The notes beneath the pieces are model-generated. The model was not told the origin of the DNA. It was given only the letters and a program-made list of their open reading frames with translations, and did not search any database. Below, in pieces: positions 32,416 to 35,916 of a stretch of 35,916 nt of DNA. Where the stretch lies: NCBI RefSeq assembly GCF_004348545.1, contig NZ_SMKL01000062.1, forward strand, positions 1 to 35,916, in the 5' to 3' direction. Both the position numbers and the translations under genes were made by a program. Source of the DNA: Jiangella ureilytica (lineage in GTDB: Bacteria; Actinomycetota; Actinomycetes; Jiangellales; Jiangellaceae). Numbering within the stretch: the stretch's first letter is position 1; the number at the start of each line of letters is the position of its first letter.

Positions 32416-33239
32416 CTGTGCTCGCGTTCACGTCCGCCCGAGGTGCTCCGGGCGTCACCACCACCGCGCTGGTCGCGGCGCTCACCTGGCCCCGGCCGGT
32501 GCTGCTCGTCGAGGCCGACGTCTCCGGCAGCAGCAGCATCAAGGCCGGCCATCTGCGCGGCGAGGTCGATCACGAGCTGGGCCTCATCAACCTCGCGCTC
32601 GCCCACCGCAACGGCGCCCTGAGCCTCAGCACGGTGCGCGGGCAGACCATCGCGCTCACCGACGACGGCGCCCGGCTCGCGCTGCCAGGGCTGGCCACCA
32701 GGGCGCAGGCCGCGTGCCTCACCGACGACTTCTGGACGACGCTGGCCACTCTGCTGCGTTCGGTCACCCGGCACGGCGTCGACGTCCTCGTCGACGGCGG
32801 CCGGTTCGGCATGCGGCACGGCCCCGACGCCCTGCTCCGCGCGGCCGACCTGCTCGCCGTCATCTGCGGAACCTCGCTGGACGAGCTCGTGGCCGTGCGC
32901 GCCACCGCCGACCAGCTGCCGTGCGCAGGCGAGGGCGACACCGCGGTCGACCGGCGCGGTCTGGTCCTGGTCGGCGAGGGCCGGCCGCACCGTGCCGGTG
33001 AGGCCGCCGAGGCCACGACGCTGCCGGTCTGGGCCACCGTCGACTGGGACCCGGTCGCCGCCGAGCGGCTCGGTGGCCGCGAGCGCCTGCGCACCAGCCT
33101 GACCCGGCTCGCGTCCTCGCGGCTGATCCGGTCCGGGCGCAGCGCGGTCGCCGAGCTGATCGCCGCCGACGAGCGCCGGCGCCGCGTCCTCGGCGCGCCG
33201 CTCGAGACGACGGTGCTCAGCGGCAAGGGGGTCCGATGA
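32412..33239 (+). CDS. CpaE/MinD-like protein with a degenerate P-loop
   Basis: This 275-residue protein has the overall fold signs of the ParA/MinD class used in Tad systems for pilus localisation: a first strand TVLAFTSARG, a VLLVEADVSG strand and DVLVDGGRFG. The deviant Walker A (normally KGGxGKT) reads RGAPGVTTT here; the Lys that contacts ATP is Val15. ATP hydrolysis is therefore doubtful. Coupled by four-base overlaps to genes on both sides. Confidence 0.82.
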   Translation: MTVLAFTSARGAPGVTTTALVAALTWPRPVLLVEADVSGSSSIKAGHLRGEVDHELGLINLALAHRNGALSLSTVRGQTIALTDDGARLALPGLATRAQAACLTDDFWTTLATLLRSVTRHGVDVLVDGGRFGMRHGPDALLRAADLLAVICGTSLDELVAVRATADQLPCAGEGDTAVDRRGLVLVGEGRPHRAGEAAEATTLPVWATVDWDPVAAERLGGRERLRTSLTRLASSRLIRSGRSAVAELIAADERRRRVLGAPLETTVLSGKGVR

Positions 33240-34861
33240 GCGACCGGCCGAGACCCGACCGGTCCGCCGGCCGACGGCCGGCAGCCGGGCCGCCGATCGA
33301 TCCGCCGCCGACAGGTGACAGGCCCCTGAGTCGGCGACCCGCCAGCGGCCGGCCGACGGTCGAGCACACTGCCGGCGAGCAGCCGATCACCGGGCTGCCG
33401 ATCTTCGCCGCACCGCCCGCTGACCCCGCCCTCCCCGACGGTGGTCCGTCCACGCCGCCGCGCCCGAGCGTGCGCGACATCCTGGCCGCGCTGCCGCCGT
33501 CGCCATCCCGTGCCGTCCAGCGCCCGGGCCCCGGCACTCCGCCGGGCAGCACACCGGGCACCTCCACGGGTCTCGACCCTGGCGTCGACTGGACGCTGGT
33601 CCGCTCGTTCCGCCAGCAGGCCGCCGCCCGCCTGTCCGAGCAGGTCGACGAGACCACTCCCGAGGCCGGCCGCCGCACGGCCGGCCGCGAGATCATCGCC
33701 CAGCTGCTCGACGAACACGTCCGCCAGGCGGTCACCACCGGCGCCACGACGGTCCGGGTCGACCAGCAGGCCGCCCTCGCGCAGGCGGTCTTCGACGCCC
33801 TCTTCGGCCTCGGCCGCCTGCAGCCGCTCATCGACGACCCCGCCGTCGAGAACATCGAGGTCTACGGCGCCGAGCCGGTCGTCGTCATCGACGGCGACGG
33901 ACGCATCACCCGCAGGCCGCCGGTGGTCGAGTCCGAGGACGAGCTGGTCGACATGCTCACGTTCCTCGCCTCGCGCGGCGGCAGCGGCGAGCGCACGTTC
34001 TCCACCGCCAGTCCGAGCCTGCATCTGCACCTGCACGGCGGGCACCGGCTGGCCGCTTCCGGGTGGACCACGCACCAGCCGGTCGTCGTCATCCGGCGGC
34101 ACCGGCTGGTCGACATCGGCCTCGACGACCTCGTCTCCCGGGGCACCCTGACCACGCAGGCAGCGGCGTTCCTGCGCTCGGCGGTCCGGTCGCGGCGCAG
34201 CATCGTCGTGTCCGGGTCCATGGGAGCGGGCAAGACCACGCTGACCAGGGCGCTGGCCAACGAGATCGATCCCGAGGAGAAGCTCGGCACCATCGAGACC
34301 GAGTACGAGCTCGGCCTGCACCACCTGCGCGACCGGCATCGGCGCGTCATCGCGTGGGAGGCCCGCCCCGGCAGCGGCGAGCGCGGCCCCGACGGCCGCG
34401 CCGTCGGCGAGATCACCCTCGACGATCTCGTGTACGACGCGCTCCGGATGAACCTCGACCGGCTGATCGTGGGCGAAGTGCGCGGCCGCGAGGTGCTGCC
34501 CATGTTCAAGGCCATGCAGTCCGGCGCAGGCTCGCTGTCCACCATCCACGCGCACTCGGCGCGCGCGTCCATCGAACGCCTGGTCACGTGTGCCATGGAG
34601 GCCGGCCACCGCGTGTCCGCCGAGTTCGCCTACCGCCAGATCGCCCAGCACGTCGACCTCGTGGTCCACGTCGAGTGCGTCACCGCGCACGACGACGACA
34701 CCGTGCGTCGCCGCCGGCTCGTCACCGAGATCATCGCCCTCGAGCCGGGCGAGCGCGGGCTGCCGGCCATCACCGACGTGTTCCGCCTCGGTCCCGACGG
34801 CCGGCTGCGGCCCGAGTCGGCACCGTCCTGGCCGGCCGCGACGACGGGGAGCGGGACATGA
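33236..34861 (+). CDS. CpaF/TadA-family pilus assembly ATPase
   Basis: This 541-residue VirB11-like secretion ATPase is the motor for Flp/Tad pilus assembly. The first 115 residues are Pro/Arg-rich and probably disordered. The N-terminal domain has NIEVYGAEPVVVIDGDGR, then comes Walker A GSMGAGKT (327-334), the acidic GTIETEYELGL, the Walker B region LIVGEVRGREVLPMFKAMQ and the His box STIHAHSARASIERL. All motifs look intact. Named cpaF in many actinobacterial annotations. Linked to its neighbours by four-base overlaps. Confidence 0.94.
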   Translation: MSDRPRPDRSAGRRPAAGPPIDPPPTGDRPLSRRPASGRPTVEHTAGEQPITGLPIFAAPPADPALPDGGPSTPPRPSVRDILAALPPSPSRAVQRPGPGTPPGSTPGTSTGLDPGVDWTLVRSFRQQAAARLSEQVDETTPEAGRRTAGREIIAQLLDEHVRQAVTTGATTVRVDQQAALAQAVFDALFGLGRLQPLIDDPAVENIEVYGAEPVVVIDGDGRITRRPPVVESEDELVDMLTFLASRGGSGERTFSTASPSLHLHLHGGHRLAASGWTTHQPVVVIRRHRLVDIGLDDLVSRGTLTTQAAAFLRSAVRSRRSIVVSGSMGAGKTTLTRALANEIDPEEKLGTIETEYELGLHHLRDRHRRVIAWEARPGSGERGPDGRAVGEITLDDLVYDALRMNLDRLIVGEVRGREVLPMFKAMQSGAGSLSTIHAHSARASIERLVTCAMEAGHRVSAEFAYRQIAQHVDLVVHVECVTAHDDDTVRRRRLVTEIIALEPGERGLPAITDVFRLGPDGRLRPESAPSWPAATTGSGT

Positions 34862-35730
34862 GGCCGGCGCTCGCCGCGGTCACCGTCATCGCCGGACTGG
34901 GCGGGCTCGCCGCCACCGGCGCCGGCCTGCTCCGGACGCCGCACGACGCCGGCACGCCGCGGCGCGAGCTGCTCCCGCGGTGGGCGGCCGCGATGCGCGG
35001 CCCCACGCCGGCGGCCCACCGCTCCCGCCGTCGTGTGGCGGGGGCGGTCGCGGCCGGGCTCGTGGTCTGGCTGGTCACCGGCTGGACGCTCGCCGTCGCC
35101 GTCGTCCCCGCCGCCGCGTGGGGCCTGCCCGTCCTGCTGCAGACCACGTCCACGAAGGCCGACATCGCCCGGCTCGAGGCGATGAGCGACTGGGCGCAGA
35201 ACCTCGCCACCGTGCTCGGAGTCGGCGTCGGCATCGAGCAGGCCCTCGCGGGGAGTCTCGACACCGCGCCGGAACCGATCCGGCCCGAGGTCGCCCGGCT
35301 CGTGGCCCGGCTCCGGGCTCGCTGGGACACCGCGACGGCGCTGCGTGCGTTCGCCGACGACCTCGACGACGCCACCGGCGACCTCCTCGCCGCGGCGCTG
35401 GTGCTCGGCGCGCACCGCCGCGGCGACCAGCTCAGCAGTGTGCTCGACGGGCTGGCCACCGCCGTCCGCGACGACGTCCGGGTCCGGCGCACGGTCGACG
35501 CCGAGCAGGCGCGTGGGCGCACGACGGCGCGGCTGGTGACGGTCATCAGCGCCGGCGGGCTGGGTCTCATGCTGCTGACGCCCTACGCCGATCCGTACCG
35601 TGCCGGGACCGGGCAGCTGATCCTCGTCGCGCTGCTGGCCTGCTACGTCGGGTGCCTGGTCTGGATGCGGCGCATCACGGCCACGCCCCGCCAGCCGCGC
35701 ATCCTCGTGGCCGGCGGCGGCCGGTCATGA
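34858..35730 (+). CDS. TadB-like type II secretion F-domain protein
   Basis: This 290-residue inner membrane platform protein of the pilus has hydrophobic segments at about 5-24, 60-92 and two near the C-terminus (LVTVISAGGLGLMLLTPYAD; LILVALLACYVGCLVWM). The cytoplasmic T2SSF-type helical domain lies between, with MSDWAQNLATVLGVGVGIEQAL and ALVLGAHRRGDQLSSVLDGL. It overlaps cpaF and the next gene by four bases each. Confidence 0.9.
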   Translation: MRPALAAVTVIAGLGGLAATGAGLLRTPHDAGTPRRELLPRWAAAMRGPTPAAHRSRRRVAGAVAAGLVVWLVTGWTLAVAVVPAAAWGLPVLLQTTSTKADIARLEAMSDWAQNLATVLGVGVGIEQALAGSLDTAPEPIRPEVARLVARLRARWDTATALRAFADDLDDATGDLLAAALVLGAHRRGDQLSSVLDGLATAVRDDVRVRRTVDAEQARGRTTARLVTVISAGGLGLMLLTPYADPYRAGTGQLILVALLACYVGCLVWMRRITATPRQPRILVAGGGRS

Positions 35731-35916
35731 CGGCGACGCAGCTGGCGATCCTGCTCGGACTCGGCGCCGGCGCCGGGCTCCTGGTGGTCCTGCACGAACT
35801 GCTCACCCGGGCGACACGGCGGCCGCATCCGGCGCACACGGCCGCCCGGCTCACGGGCCGAGGTGGTCCGGTGGCCGACGTCGTCGACGGCGGCGGCGTG
35901 CGGGGCCGGGTGGGGC
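35727..35916 (+). CDS. TadC-like pilus platform protein (cut by window end)
   Basis: The first 63 residues are visible: an N-terminal membrane helix (MTATQLAILLGLGAGAGLLV) followed by HELLTRATRRPHP and a Gly/Arg-rich stretch. The position after TadB with a four-base overlap, and the N-terminal helix, fit TadC, but no diagnostic domain is inside the window. Confidence 0.65.
   Translation, partial: MTATQLAILLGLGAGAGLLVVLHELLTRATRRPHPAHTAARLTGRGGPVADVVDGGGVRGRVG

Overview
This is a GC-rich chromosomal window with closely packed genes on both strands. I take it to be from an actinomycete (Actinomycetota). Reasons: extreme third-position GC, TAnnnT-type -10 boxes, frequent GTG starts, leaderless gene arrangements, an ECF42 sigma factor with its DGPF partner, the tadA-associated protein family, and a small SRP RNA next to dnaX. 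The genus cannot be fixed from sequence alone; a Jiangella- or nocardioid-like organism would fit. I see no insertion sequence, prophage, CRISPR array or plasmid function.

Layout. 1-3113: ybaB (partial), dnaX and the SRP RNA gene (minus), then tRNA-Ser(GGA) (plus). 3129-5644: an alpha/beta hydrolase divergent from a DGPF/YCII protein and its overlapping ECF42 sigma factor. 5719-10008: a HerA-like ATPase divergent from a 125-residue conserved protein, a LytR_C membrane protein, and a cation/proton antiporter. 10150-13005: tRNA-Ser(CGA), tadA, a pterin-dehydratase-like/VOC fusion protein, the tadA-associated protein, a small protein and upp. 13030-15841: the three-gene proton-translocating transhydrogenase operon. 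15996-22296: a small membrane protein, a GH38 alpha-mannosidase, an LPETG-anchored surface protein and a lipoprotein. 22430-26109: two divergent regulator/target pairs with clear operators, TetR with a PAP2-family membrane enzyme and MarR with an MFS exporter. 26168-27479: a class II-type sirtuin and a YbaK deacylase. 27606-35916: a Tad/Flp-type pilus locus, with a membrane-bound LysM-BTAD regulator on the minus strand, divergent from a sigma-4-like regulator and a run of CpaB, CpaE-like, CpaF, TadB and TadC genes (the last cut by the window end).

How they work together. Most of the window is core metabolism and housekeeping. The clearest coordinated unit is the pilus locus, whose last five genes overlap by four bases each, with two putative regulators at its divergent head. 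The best regulatory signals are two 21-bp near-identical inverted sites between tetR and the PAP2 gene, three 12-bp sites at exact 15-bp spacing between marR and the MFS gene, an 18-bp LacI-like palindrome upstream of the mannosidase, and a recurring TAnnnT box 6-8 nt before several start codons that lack a Shine-Dalgarno sequence. I found no clear undescribed defence or mobile system; the most unusual items are the pilus-linked regulators, the operator arrays, and a pterin-dehydratase-like domain without its catalytic histidines.
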